From Thamnidium elegans (lineage: Eukaryota; Mucoromycota; Mucoromycetes; Mucorales; Mucoraceae): 64,000 nucleotides of DNA. This document shows positions 1-11,858 of this stretch, piece by piece. Positions within the stretch are counted from its first letter, which is position 1. Every line of letters starts with the position of its first letter. Made by a program: the position numbers and the translations under genes. The notes under the pieces were generated by a model, which saw only the letters and a list, made by a program, of their open reading frames with translations, was not told where the DNA came from and did not search any database. The stretch is from contig JAIXMG010000005.1 in NCBI GenBank assembly GCA_025201345.1, forward strand, positions 682,001 through 746,000, given 5' to 3'.

Positions 1-93
1 ACAACCAGCTGACTCTGTTGAAGCACCATACATTATCAAGTTTTCATTCTCCACATGAATCTTTACCTTAGCGTGGGATCGTAATTTATCCAT
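1..93 (-). CDS. N-terminal fragment of probable arrestin-domain protein (runs off left edge)
   Basis: An ATG on the minus strand at 93-91, preceded by an A-rich leader, opens an uninterrupted frame of 31 codons to the window edge. It starts MDKLRSHAKVKIHV and continues with a stretch ending GASTESAG. The pattern of alternating beta-strand residues followed by a 'YG..TESAG' turn resembles the first strands of fungal arrestin-like proteins, which act as ubiquitin-ligase adaptors for membrane transporters. The family call rests on memory of the motif only. The rest of the gene lies outside the window, so length and integrity cannot be judged. Confidence 0.45.
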   Translation of the reverse strand, partial: MDKLRSHAKVKIHVENENLIMYGASTESAGC

Positions 94-2850
94 TTTTTTC
101 TTTTGTTAGCGTGGGGAAATATTTTAAATTATTGTTTTACGGAAGGGAAGAAAGAGCAGAAAATCAAATTTACTTGGCCTTTTTATACTTTTTTTTTTGT
201 ATGCAAGGGGAGGCTTTTTTATGTTTTTTTTAAAAGGGCGATTTTTGTGTTACACACTGTCACACAATATAATTTTTTTGGGAAGAGTCCAGAACTGAAT
301 AAAAACTCTTTTTGCCTCACTATTGTGTGGTGTTCCTGAGGATCAATAATAGTTTAAACATTGCAAAAGAGATGATGAGTTTTATAATATCTTATCAGTA
401 TATTGCAAGTATAAATCACTTGTATACTCCTCCTCCCCTAATACTTATTTGTAAACACCACGCGACGCAATAATAAATATAGGTTCTATTTCATCCTTTT
501 ACGCTCACACCATATTAATTTACTATGGTAACAAATACTTGTAAAAAGAGAGAGTTTTGTACTACTTACTTTTGTATTTTTCGGTATGATCTTTGACATA
601 CTTTCTTAAACGAAAAAAAAAAAAAAAAAAAAAAAAAAGTATTCGTATATGTGTATACACTCTATTGAAGTGATTTTTTATTTTTTTTGAACACAAAGTT
701 TGATACTAGCAGAAATGCTAATTTAGCACGGCTTATTAAGCCTATGTGTATGTAGTATATACATTGGCTCTTTCAGGAAATCAGAAATTCTATTTCTTTC
801 TGATTTCCTCCTTTTTTATCATATGTTATTTATTAAACAAGAGTAATTTTATTCTACGTGCGGTTTAGAATGTCATCATTTTCCCCTCATTCTTTTGTAC
901 GATTGTTTCTTGTATACTTTCAGATCAACCAGAGTGTCCTTTAATGTGGAAGCAAGTTGTGTTTATAAGTTTTTCTTCAGCATAAAGATGCAACCTTCCA
1001 CTTTTTCTCTCCAACCCCTGGTTAGTGCCATCTCTTCATATTTAAGCTTTTACAGTGGGAGAAATGAGATTCAAAAAACTTATGGAGAACAATAAAGCGC
1101 TACACACTAAAAGTGGATCAGCATGACAAAATATTGATTTTTTAGCCGATTACATCCGATATATTTCAAACTTTTTTTTTTTTCGATTTGAGAGTGAAAG
1201 ACCAATAGTAGGGAATTATTATTTGTCGCGTGGTCTTCATAAACAAATAGAATCCTCGACCGCAATGACTGTAACACAAGCTTCTTTTTTTTCAAGTCTG
1301 ACTAATAAAATCCCTCTTTTTCAAAAAAACCGCAGTTGAATCAAAATATTTGATTTATAATAGGAACGTTGCATATTATATGTGTTTGATTGATACTTGC
1401 TATTATAATAAATAACAAAGTTCTGGACCGTTCTTCTGAAACTGTAATTCATGTACAACTTAGACACAAGGAAAAAAAAAAACTTGTGTTTAGGGGTAAT
1501 AACTTCCCCACGCTTATATAGATTCCCTTTTGTTCTGTCACTCATATAATGGTGAGCCTATTTCTATTTTCATTTTGTGTGTGGAACATGCTATTATCAC
1601 AACATATGCCCGCATGATCTCAGAATTGATTCCTTTGTTTTGTTGTTATTCGTAGTTATATAGATTAATGAACATTTCAAATGTAAATAGATCGGACTCT
1701 AGTATGACTAATAACAACGAAGTAAAGAGAAAATAGTGCTTAGCTTGGAGTTCTTTTTTCTTTTTGGTGCAACCATATATCTAATGCACCCTTTTTTGCT
1801 TGTGTTATGTGTTCAAGTTATATTAAAAAAAAAAAAATGATATGAACACATGCCTTTTGTCTCTCTTTATTCAGCAGTTGGTATCATGTATAAAGAGAAG
1901 CACACCAGTAAAAAATCGGATAATCATTTTTCTTTTTGTAACCTTTTTCTCCTCATGGTTTTCCCGTTATAGCGTTTCGTAATACCCCTTAACCTCAAAT
2001 GGGAATATTATTGTACAGTCTATGACACTTACTGACGAATGTTGATTATGCCATATCACACTTATTAGTTTTTTTTTTATGTGTGTGGTTTAAAGATTAG
2101 GACAATTGATGGGTGGCTTTCTTACTGCATTATTATTGGCCCTTCAACAGCTGTTTTGATGTCATGACTGGTTAACAATCACTCTTATTAAAACAATACC
2201 AATCATAACCCACTTGATAGATCAACATGATATCTATATTATTTTTAAAACAAAATGCAGTTGCCTTATTTACGCATCATACATGTCAAATGTGAAAGTA
2301 TGCAGAGACAAGCTTTTAGTCACAAATTGCTTTTAGTCAGTAAAAAAGGAATCGGTTTCGATAGAATAACATAAGGCTACTATCATTACATATACTGTGA
2401 CATTTTATTATTGCAATGTGGGATTAATTCAACACAAATGGTTACTTGTGAAAGGAATAATAAGAAATCAACGGGGAAAATCCTATGCCTAGTGACGCTT
2501 GGTAATACTCAGTAACAGTTCTATTTAAAGGATAGTTAAAGCTCTGCCGAAATTATTCCTTCCGTTGCCGGTTGAAAGAAAAAAAACAATAGCTTTATAT
2601 TTAAAACGGATCCTTATGACAAAATATCCAGTTATCAAAGAGACCCGACAATACTTTGTAAAGTACCTTAAAAGATTACTATCCGTTGTCAAAATTCGTG
2701 TAATCGGTCTTTTAACAAAAATTAATGTTATTTCGTCCCTACAATAATTCTCTCCAATCCAAACAAATTAAAGGTATCATCGCTAACTTTATTAATCTAT
2801 TCTGCTCCCCCCAAACTTAGCTTCTCTACCCTCACCTCGCCTCGCTCTGT
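94..2850. other. Gene-poor AT-rich region
   Basis: I see no open frame with convincing codon structure here. The stretch has many A and T homopolymers (for example an A-run near 614-638). The first few hundred bases are presumably the promoter of the minus-strand gene at the left edge. Short ORFs are low-complexity and look spurious. Confidence 0.6.
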
Positions 2851-2854
2851 AGGA

Positions 2855-3140
2855 GGACTCAAATGATGCGTGGTAGAGCTTGGTTAAGAGTGGTGAACCA
2901 GCTAAAGTCAAGGTATATAGCAGAAAAAGTGTCAACATTAGTATTATCGGCTGTATCTCTAAAATTGAGCCTCTTCAACAAAGCGATGTGAATAAACTTG
3001 AAAAGAGTTTCTTCAATCTAAAGCAAAGAAGAGGAAGACTGAAACTAAGACAAATAAGAAGCCTTTGAAGAAGAGCACAACATCCTATCACATTGTTAAA
3101 TTCATTCGAGCTGTCACGGATGTTCTTGATAAACATGGTA
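2855..3140 (+). pseudogene. Relic of a Tc1/IS630-type DDE transposase
   Basis: Broken plus-strand frames carry short blocks that I recognise from transposases common in Mucorales genomes. MMRGRAW (about 2862-2882) is followed after a frameshift by KSGEPAKVKV and NISIIGCIS. Then comes a block about KVEPL-like residues (SKIEPLQQSDVNKLEK) and, in another frame, STTSYHIVKFIRAVTDVL and DKHGK. In the intact family these blocks lie in order between the first and second catalytic aspartates. Here the segment after GCIS is deleted and the reading frame changes at least twice. No DDE catalytic residues are visible, so this is a dead internal fragment. Confidence 0.6.
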
Positions 3141-3145
3141 AACTT

Positions 3146-3600
3146 TTACTCATCTTCATCACGTTCATCAGAGTCCTCGTCAACTTGTTCTTATTCTTCA
3201 TTATCATCAACCAAATCATTGTAAGCATCATTATAAAATACTTCTGTTGTCCAGGCTTTCGCATTTAACTTCGCTTTACGGCCAGATTCTTCTACAACTC
3301 TTTTAACGGTATCATTAGGCTCGATTTGATTCGTTTCATATATCAAGCATACATCTTCCAACATCGCCTAAATGTAGCATTATTGATGCCTTCAGTATTC
3401 TTTCAATTTGTTCCCTTTATAGCTTTCGAGAGGTATTTAAAATACAGAAACAATTATAATAAGGAATTAGGAACGAGCGAAAGCTTGTTAATAGTAGTTG
3501 CTCAAATAATTCTTCTGCTTGACGGATTCTTTGCAATTGCACTTTAGCTGTCAGAATTAGCTGTGCATCTGCACATTGAATGTTTGATAAAGGTTAATTC
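3146..3600 (-). pseudogene. Decayed minus-strand coding relic, unidentified
   Basis: Read on the minus strand, this stretch holds pieces that look like real protein. One is an IQCADAQLILTAKVQLQRIR-like block near 3595-3500. After frame breaks comes NQIEPNDTVKRVVEESG, then KAWTTEVFYNDAYNDLVDD, an in-frame stop, and an acidic tail of Asp/Glu/Ser/Arg to a final stop near 3146. It abuts the transposase relic in the opposite orientation. I do not recognise the family. The stop and frame changes show it is not functional. Confidence 0.4.
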
Positions 3601-3830
3601 TTGGTACACCACCATTTACACCACCAGTGCCAATTTAGGGAAATTCCTGGTACACCACCATATCATAAGGAAATATTTAGACATTTGATTATATAAAAGG
3701 ATGGAATAAATAGGTGATTTTAATCATGGTAAAAAGGGGTTTATTTAACTATGATAAAAAGGATTTATTTGCTCAACTTCTTATTAATTTTCATTTCTTT
3801 TTTCAGTCTAATATTCACTTATCACCCAAA

Positions 3831-4764
3831 ATGCCGCAGACCAAGTCTCACAAAGAAAAATATAAAAGTCCAACATATTCTAGTAAGCCTATTCCTGGCA
3901 AAATAATATTAAATATTGTCATTGGTAAAGAGAATGTTGGAAGCGTTTCGAATAATTATCTTAGCGCACCTGTTTCTGGATGGACAAGTCCAAGCAAGTT
4001 GGTTAACTCGCTCAAGACCGAAACAATACTCAAGTCTGGGCCTCAACAAGCTTTGGATAATATCAGAAACAGTTTAAAAAACATCGGGGACAGTGATAGT
4101 GTTAATGACCAACTATCTCGATACGCGGCTAATTGCCATAAATACTCCCAAAAGCCAAAATTTTCAGAGGAGTTCAAGAACCTCTATTCTGCTAAGAGTG
4201 GGTTAATTCAAGATTGTTTCTTGAAGGAGAGGTCACATATGCTATCTTTAAAAGCTAAGGGTTCTGCTACTGCTATTACCGACAAGGCACTTGACCTTAT
4301 AAAAGAGTCTACGCTGAGAGAGATGGACAATGGTAAAATTTAAAATGCTATTATGAATGTCTCTTCAAAATATAAACTAAAGTTATGTTGTCGAACAATT
4401 ATATAGAAATTGATGTAGACCAAAATGAATTGGCAGAAAAGGTAAAGTTATAAACCGTGTATAAGTAAGTAAAAAAAAAAGAAAAAGAAAAAAAAAGACC
4501 ATGGTGTACTTAATATTAATGAAATATATACAGGAAGCCGCCAATATTGATACCGAGGAATTTATGGGGCCAGCTAGAACGATCAACCATTTGTCTGATC
4601 AGCCGAAATTACAGGCTGTCCATATTGAAAGTGTGAAAAATAAATGCTTTATTGCCATTTCTAGCACCTCTTTATTTCTAATACCACCTTTTTTAAGGGA
4701 AGTATTGGAAAATAACCAGGCCAATCAAAAAGTATTAATGTATTGCGCATTATTAAGCATATGA
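3831..4764 (+). CDS. Hypothetical protein, three-exon model, possibly decaying
   Basis: I chose the ATG at 3831 (MPQTKSHKEKY) because the upstream part of the longer frame is low-complexity. Exon 1 (3831-4332) joins exon 2 (4383-4441) through a 50-nt GT...AG intron. Exon 2 joins exon 3 (4534-4764) through a 92-nt intron, and both junctions preserve the frame, giving 263 residues. The protein is hydrophilic with a helical middle (about residues 60-165). The exon 2/3 join reads DQNELAEK-EAANIDTEEF. The last 30 residues turn hydrophobic and may be a frame error. Similar hypothetical proteins occur in repeat-rich regions of Mucorales genomes as far as I recall. No function can be given. Confidence 0.35.
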
Positions 4765-4849
4765 TGGACGATGAAACCTTCCCCATGAATATTTGAAGTT
4801 TTCAATATCAAGCGATAATGTGGAACTCTGTTGAGAACCATTGCAATGA

Positions 4850-5190
4850 CTGATTTCTAGGGGCTTCTAAAGAAGCCCAATTTTAATCAAGAGCACGAAA
4901 GAACCTTCTGGGTGGAATACGTTGTATCTATTTTTAAGCACTTCTCTGTAATTAATAAGGAAACCATTATTAGCCGGTAAGTAAAAATTTTGTTAAGCGC
5001 TTTTACAATATATTGACAATATATATATATTACACATAAGGTGCGAATCAATGATTTTCTCATACGACAGAAGCCAAATAATACCTGGGGTTTGGAACAA
5101 CTCTACGGAAAAACGTTTCGCTGACGGTGTAGTCAGAAAAGACGGATTTGAAGTGATCGCCTGGCCCTCTTTCGTTTCATATTTCCAACC
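4850..5190 (+). pseudogene. Downstream relic of the preceding unidentified gene
   Basis: After the stop at 4764, coding-like plus-strand text resumes out of frame. A block FNQEHERTFWVEYVVSIFKHF (about 4882-4945) ends at a GTAAGT donor near 4980. It is followed after about 70 nt by a block reading FSYDRSQIIPGVWNNS and KRFADGVV, then loses sense near 5170. The order (WVEYV..., then ...W...RFADG...) matches the layout I remember from a family of uncharacterised Mucorales proteins, so this is probably the eroded 3' part of the 3831-4764 gene. Confidence 0.35.
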
Positions 5191-5682
5191 AGCTCTTATG
5201 GAAATGCTCTTTCTCCTTCTGTGTGTATTGCACACAATCTCCTTTCCATCGGGCGATTTCATTTCAGTTTTATCTTTAACAATTAGTCTTTCTTTACTTC
5301 CACAATAGTCTCAATGGCGAAGTCTCTTTTATTGACCTCCTCTCGTGAACAACTGGTAAAACTGCCCCCCCCTTTCCTCTTCCACACGTTTCAATCTAAC
5401 AAATACAACCTCTCGTTCTTCTCTCAGTCATTTTATTGTAATTGAACCCCATAAACTGTTTCATTATTTTATTTTAGAAAAAAAAACAAATTCAAAAAAA
5501 ATTAAAATACCAAAACCTTTAAAAACAATTCTTATGATCTTAATATTATCACTAATAAATCAGAGCCTCTCATGATCTTCGTATAAACAAAAATCTCTTC
5601 TTCCTATTCTTTCGTTTTTTTTTACCACTGGTTCTGTTTTTCTACCACATCCCAAATTTTAACAACCGATTTAATAGTTTAT
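5191..5682. other. Intergenic, no feature seen
   Basis: AT-rich sequence with homopolymer runs. A minus-strand ORF over 4993-5262 overlaps the end of the relic above and has no recognisable motif. Nothing else is supportable. Confidence 0.5.
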
Positions 5683-5869
5683 GTTTTATATCAACAACAA
5701 GTATATGGTCGTTCTCAAGCGGCCCATATCTATTCTTGCATCTAAGCTTGAACATTACAAATAAAGTTCGTGGATTATCAACTCGTTTATTAAAAAAAAC
5801 CCCTCTTTATATGTACGAATATATATCAATCAGGTTCATAAAGATCAATTAGATATAAAGTTATTGAAT

Positions 5870-7312
5870 TTAACTTGCTTTACATTCCCTTTCGTAACGT
5901 TCGAGCGCCTTCGAAAGTTTTTGCTGAGTATGAGGAATAGCCTTTTGTAAGTAAATGTCTTGCGCCTTTAACGAGTCATCAGTAAGAAGAGAATCTGTCA
6001 CAAAAAAAAAGACATAAGTATCAAAGTAATATAAATTATTATCGCTATTACCATGCCATTCAGGAGCCTTTCTTAATTCGAGTCCACTTGGATATGCCAT
6101 TACTGTTTCTCCTAAATAAAAAAAAAGGGTGCCGTCTTTAGTTTTTTTTTATTTTTTATTTTTTTGTGATATAGTATACCATTTTTTGTATTATCACCCA
6201 AGTACTTGAACACTCCATCAATAATAACTGGTATAGGTACAGTAGGAACTGTATCGACAAAGTCGTAAAAAGGTTCTGGAACTCCATCAACCATTTTAAC
6301 ATCATCCATAAATGTAGTATCTAGATACGAAATAACATGAGTAAAGTATAAAACTTATCCATGATAAATTTATCTTACCTACAAAAGTTGGACAAACTGA
6401 AGTATAATATTACTATTAAAGTCAGGAAGTATATATTATTTATTACCTGCATTTATACGGACGTTACACACTTCAGGTAGGAAAGTGCATGATTTTACAT
6501 AGCCTATAATAGCATGCTTGGTTGCTACATAAGCCGTAAGAGCGCTATATTTATTGTAAATTAAAGGTTTAATACTAATAAAAAAATTACTTTTCTGATA
6601 GTTACGGGACAGAATAGAATCCAGCGGCTGACGAGGTACATACAATAGAGCCTCCTCCACGCTTAGCCATATGTAAAATAGCTACTTTTGAACCTAAAAA
6701 ATAACATCGCAGCGATCAATACTTTGTTAAAGATTAAATATACTTTTACAAACCTTTTATCATTCCGATGACGTTAACATTGAATATTCTTTCTTCTAAT
6801 TTATCTAAAATAATACTGTTATTTTTAAAAAAGAAAAAGAAAACGGAAAGGAGGGGAATGTACCGTCCAAAGGAGTAAATATATTATCAGCATTGTCACA
6901 AGTTCCTGCATTCAAGATAGCGATCTATTTTTTGAGGAGGTGGTTAACAAGAAATATTTTGGCTTATTAACTTAACCCTACATCGACACCCCCAAATTCA
7001 CTTTCAGCAAGTTGAAACAATGCCTTATTATCGTCATATCTAGAAACATCAGTACGCAGAAATACAGCGACTTTCTTACCAGCTCTAATAAAAAGTTTAA
7101 ATTACATTTATTTTAAAACGATTTACATACTCTCTGTTATATCCTATCACTACTTCGCGCCCTTGGTCAGAAATGTCCCCAATAACTATCTTGGCGCCGC
7201 GTTTGATCAACTCGTCACATATAGCATTTCCAATACCGCTACTTCCTCCTGTAACAACAGCAACTTTACCTTCGAAGGAGGTTATGTCTGTAGAAGAAGA
7301 TTGCAATGTCAT
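5870..7312 (-). CDS. Short-chain dehydrogenase, 15-hydroxyprostaglandin dehydrogenase-like (outer SDR, left arm)
   Basis: A classical SDR of about 300 residues, split by nine or so short introns, all with GT...AG ends. The spliced N-terminus reads [16 protein letters not shown], the TGxxxGxG NAD(P)-binding motif of the Rossmann fold. [10 protein letters not shown] follows, then CTSSAAG with the catalytic serine, and [15 protein letters not shown] with the catalytic YxxxK. NAVCPTFVDTTF closes the core. The last two features resemble human HPGD (YCASKHGIVG, NAICPGFVNTAI), so an NAD-dependent alcohol or oxylipin dehydrogenase is plausible, but the substrate is unknown. The first intron has a GTATGT donor. 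No lesions were found. Its inverted twin is at 18847-20297, and a broken paralogue lies just upstream. Confidence 0.85.
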
Positions 7313-7831
7313 TTTTTTTGAAGATTTGCTATAGCAAAATAAAAATAAGTAAAAAAAAGTAACGAACAGAATAATCTTTTATAGTTGCTATAAAAATTGT
7401 GGATTTGTAATAGTTGACGAAATGACACTAAGTTAATTATTATTTTTCTTATCATATGCTAAACAATGATTGTGTGTCTGTAACCTTCGGCATAAAAAGA
7501 GAAACACCATTTATACATTACCCTCTATAGTGACATAGTACGTGATCTCTAGTGCTTTAGTACAAAGTTTTTATACATATGGATTTCAGTTTAATCTACT
7601 GTAAAGTAAGTCTGTTTTGAATAGTTTTTTTACACGATCTTCTGGTGAGATTTTCAACAAGAAATTTTTAACCATTATCATTTACTGATATTTTGATACA
7701 TTGGATACACAATCTCTTATTTTTTTGCCGATACAGGTAACTATGCGCCCAGTTCTATTTAGTAGAATTCATGCTTAAAGAACAAAAAATATAACTAATT
7801 CACTTTTTTTTCGGCGTAAACCTAAAATTTA

Positions 7832-7950
7832 TTACTGTTCAGCATTGTAACACTCTAGTGTTTCAGTAAATAGTTCCTTGGCATGAGGAATAATATTCTC
7901 AAAATATCTCTTTTGAACATTTACACATTCTTGGTCTAAGAAGGAAGCTA

Positions 7951-7986
<36 letters not shown>

Positions 7987-9351
7987 AGGCTATAATTAGA
8001 AAAACAACGATTGTTTGCAAGTGATCGATCTTAAAGTTACCTGGAAGTGGGACAGGGACGTTCAATTTAGGGCCATCTGATAAAATTATCAAGGTCTCGG
8101 CTAAAAACAAACAAAATTATACAATTAGTCATTGATCTTCAAGTTTTTGTCAATATGTACCGTTTCTGCTTTCTTCATATGAAAAGGTAAATACGCCTTT
8201 AACAACATCGCTTATTGTAGCGAAATGAAATGAATTAATAGCCTCTACAAATGGATCAGCGGTGGTAGAAGTAGTAAAACTGTCAAGCAAATCAGTTGCA
8301 ATAATAATATCTACTTAGTTCACAGTAAAAAAAAAATATGCGGTTTCATGTTGTGGAACGATAAATATTACCTACCCAAGAAGGGCAAACTAAATACCAC
8401 CAAGCAGTAAAGTATTAGTAGTCATTAAACTGTTTCTTTTTTTTTTATATTACCTGCATTGATGCGAATGTTACAAACGACAGGAAGAATAGAACATGAC
8501 CTTACATAGCCAACAACAACATGTTTTGAAGCATTATAAGCGCTTGTGTCACTATAAAAATGGCAATAAACAATATATAGTTCCAATATAAGAAATATTT
8601 TAAACGGGCTTACAGGATAGAATATAAACCAGCAATAGATGCAATACACACAATGGACCCTCCATCTCTATTTGCCATATGCATCAATGCTACTTTAGAA
8701 CCTGAGCATAGAATTATATTAGTTATAACTCATACAAATTTACGCAGTCAAGTTTACCCTCAATTACACCGATAGAGTTTACGCTAAAAATACCTTCTTC
8801 CAAATCATCTGAATATTGAGTTTTATTATTGTCTAGTTAGTTAAAATGTTGGCCCCTTTTTTACTTTTAAATACTGGTAGGTACGAACCATCCATTGGAG
8901 AAAAGAAAGTATTAAAGTTTTTGATAATACCGGCATTTAAGATGGCGATTTAAAGATAGTTACAAAAATTGTAAGTACTTATCAAAAAGGTCAATAGTAT
9001 AGCTTACATCAACACCTCCAAATTCAGTTTCTGAAAATTGAAACAGTGCTTCGTTGTCGCTGTATTTTGAAACATCAATACGAATAAATGCTGCTACTTT
9101 AGTATCAGCCCTCTTTTAAAAAAATTTACATGAATATTTTATAAAATATAATATACTTAAGTAACAGATACCTTTCATTATATGCGCTAGCAACTTCAGT
9201 TCCTAATGACTCCAAAATATCTCCAATAACTACTCTAGCAGCTTTTTTCAACCAATTCGTCTATAACAGCTTTACCAATACCACGACTTTCACCAGTAAT
9301 AACAGCTACTTTACCCTCAAAGTCTTTTACACCAGAATTGGAGAATGTCAC
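7832..9351 (-). pseudogene. SDR pseudogene (inner SDR, left arm): lost start codon and frameshift
   Basis: This is a full-length paralogue of the SDR at 5870-7312 with the same exon order. Conserved pieces include FEGKVAVITGESRGIG, IAILNAGI, SIVCIASIAGLY, SAYNASKHVVVGYVRSC and RINAVCPSW, ending in CYNAEQ. Two lesions are visible. The expected initiator reads GTG (9351-9349), with no in-frame ATG before the nucleotide-binding motif. An extra A in a run (complement of GCTTTTTTC at about 9241) also shifts the frame just after DELVEK. The last intron contains a long A/T run (about 7952-7988). The downstream exons remain open, so decay is recent or the homopolymer indel is a sequencing error. Confidence 0.75.
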
Positions 9352-9490
9352 AATTTGAATATATAGAAAACTAAAAAGGCGAAAAAAGAAGAATAGGAAC
9401 TATATATATCGAAATAAAAAAAAATATAGTTTAAACTATGTACGAATCAAATACGTTGTATCTTAGACGTACAAGACACAAAATAGAACA

Positions 9491-11858
9491 GTGAAACATA
9501 ATGTACCGGATGATAACTTTTATCGTAATTGAATTCATCTACATTTATTTATCAATTATCTGCAAAAGTTAAACTGGCCGCTTTAAGCGGTAGTATTTAA
9601 ATACAGCCTTATGATCCGCTTTAAGCTCCTACAGTACATATAACGTCTCTTTGCATGCTACCGCGAGTCTCTACCATTGACGGTTTTCCCATACTAGCAA
9701 GCATTACGTTTTCAGGCTTTAGGACCTTCTCAATTGTTTCTAGCTGCGCTACGTTTCTTCAAATTATCTAAATCTTCATTTGAGACTTGTTCCTAGGATA
9801 GCTTAAAATTAAATCTTCGCAAATAAGATTATATAAGGGTTTCAGAAAGTTGTTTTATCACTGAATAAGCCAGACTTTTTATATGTTGCTAAGATTTTAG
9901 GAGGAACACGAGATTCACCGCAGTAACATATATCCTTGTTGCGTAAATTGATTTTGGTTCTCCAAAAGATGTACCATTATGATCCGGAAAATCTACTGAC
10001 AGCCGGAATCAAAGACAGTTATCGTAATCAGTATGTATGAGAATTGTTTTTAGCTGGTAGTTACTAGTTCCTGGTGATAAAATGCAATGATATTTATGGG
10101 GCCAATATTACCAATTGATCTATGTAATGAGTATTCATCTGGTATAAGTGGAGAAGCAAGAGAGGAGTATATTTGGATATCATGTTCGATGATACAAGGT
10201 CTTCACATAGTGGGCGAACGTTTGTTTTTAGACATCCTTTTACGGAATCTCAAAAGGGACGAGAGCCAATCGCGTTAGACCGATTCTCGAGAGTTAGTCT
10301 GATGGATTAAACAAACGTTCGTAAAAAAAAAACCGATCTACAGTCTCGAAATCGGTTGCTTAATATCAAGGATATTGACGATATTCCCGAGTCTAATCCG
10401 CGAGTACGACGTTACTCCAGATAATTCAAGCCAATAAAGACATTGAAATTACTAATTGTACATACTTTCTTACATTTCTTTTATCCCGCCTGAGTTATAA
10501 CAACTGAAGACTTCGATTTTATCAAAAATAAAAAAGATTCAATAAACTACAATTTTTTCGAAAGCGAACCATTTATCATTTTTCTTATTATTTTATTGTC
10601 TCGTGCTATTTTTGAGCTAATAACGAGATTCGTACTCTAGCGTCGATGTTAGTATATCTATTGTGTATTATTAACGAGTAAATGGTTTGCAATCAGTAAA
10701 ACACTGGTCTAGCTACGATCTCGCAGATGCTTGTTGAGCAACTACAACGATTATTTATAATACTGTCTCCCACTACGCAATTTTTTGCTATTAGAATAAA
10801 AATTATATCCGGGATGATCCATCTGAGCGTATCTGCATGAATGTGCAATAAAAGGAATTGGCCATAAAATCGCAAATCGTAGATGAAGGAATGTTGTTCT
10901 TTTCTTAGGTGTGTTATGTAGCTGATATAGCGCTATATTGGTTTCAAAGACACGACAACATTACCAGTTTATTGTGTGGAACCATATGCTCTTCCTAATG
11001 GCATTGATGAATATTTTGAGCGATATGTTCAAGAAGTACCGTAATTTACATAGTCTGTGATATGATCTATTATTAACAATAGGAGTAGAAAAATAAAAGT
11101 GTAGTGACAACTGTTTCGGTTACTTTAATATTCTATTTCTGTTAAATACTTTTATGCTTATAAATGTTACTGTTAAGATACTATTGAACGAAGGTTATAT
11201 ATTATGCTGGTCCCGATATTTACCCCCTTTTTTTTGGCGGAAAAAAGGGTCCAGTATACATACATATGTGCTTTGACATGTCTTTTTTTTCTTCCTTTGG
11301 ATGTTAATTTATGTCAATAATTTCGTATATATCTATTTATACTTACTTCTCGATATCAGTAGGACTGCAGATATAAATCATATATACAATATAAAGACAA
11401 ATATACATTCAAAAATAGGACATTACCATATCTAACCGACTCTGAATATAAAAAAGATTAAGGTTAAAGTTTTTTTAGTAGTGCTCCCGAAATTTTCAAA
11501 ATCCACAAATCTAGAACGGAAGACTAAAAAATTTCGAAAAAAGGTTTAGGAAAAGCAGGAAAAATGCCACGATCATTTTAAATAAGAAAGAACTCATGAT
11601 CCATACAAAAATGAGGTTTTATTATATAAAGAAATATAAACGTTAAGAGTATTGCTACAAAACAGTTTTGCCTCATTTAAAATGCCGCGGATTTTACGTT
11701 GACTGTCCTTTTTACAGACCATAAAAAAAGAGTTCGCCGAGAATTATCCTGTGTTTTCAACAATCTAATACCTGTTTTATAAAAACAAGCATTTTTTCTC
11801 TCTTTTCTTTTTCTTTTCTCTTCTCCCTTTTTTTTTATTTTTTCATAGTCAATACAAA
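9491..11858. other. Intergenic upstream of the K+ channel, with faint coding relics
   Basis: No intact gene. A minus-strand block near 9640-9760 reads ETIEKVLKPENVMLASMGKP then SMVETRGSMQRD. A plus-strand block near 10205-10305 reads RTFVFRHPFTESQKGREPI then ALDRFSRVSLMD. Both look like eroded protein-coding sequence but I cannot name a family. The last 80 bases before 11859 are a long pyrimidine tract (CTCTCTTTTCTTTT-like), typical of a fungal core promoter or leader, ending in TCAATACAAAATG. Confidence 0.4.

Larger units (their letters stand above)
5683..9490 (+). repeat. Left arm of a large inverted duplication (tandem SDR pair)
   Basis: This arm matches the reverse complement of 16890-20457, including introns and intergenic sequence. 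Anchors seen by eye are ATAAAGTTCGTGGATTATCA at about 5763 against its complement near 20375, the upstream block with 'GATCTCT...ACTATAGAGGGTA' at about 7520-7560 against 18600-18640, and 'TACGAATCAAATACGTTGTAT' near 9440 against 17200. It holds two minus-strand SDR genes. The outer boundary is near 5683, where the shared text TGTTTTATATC starts. The inner boundary is near 9490. Confidence 0.85.
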
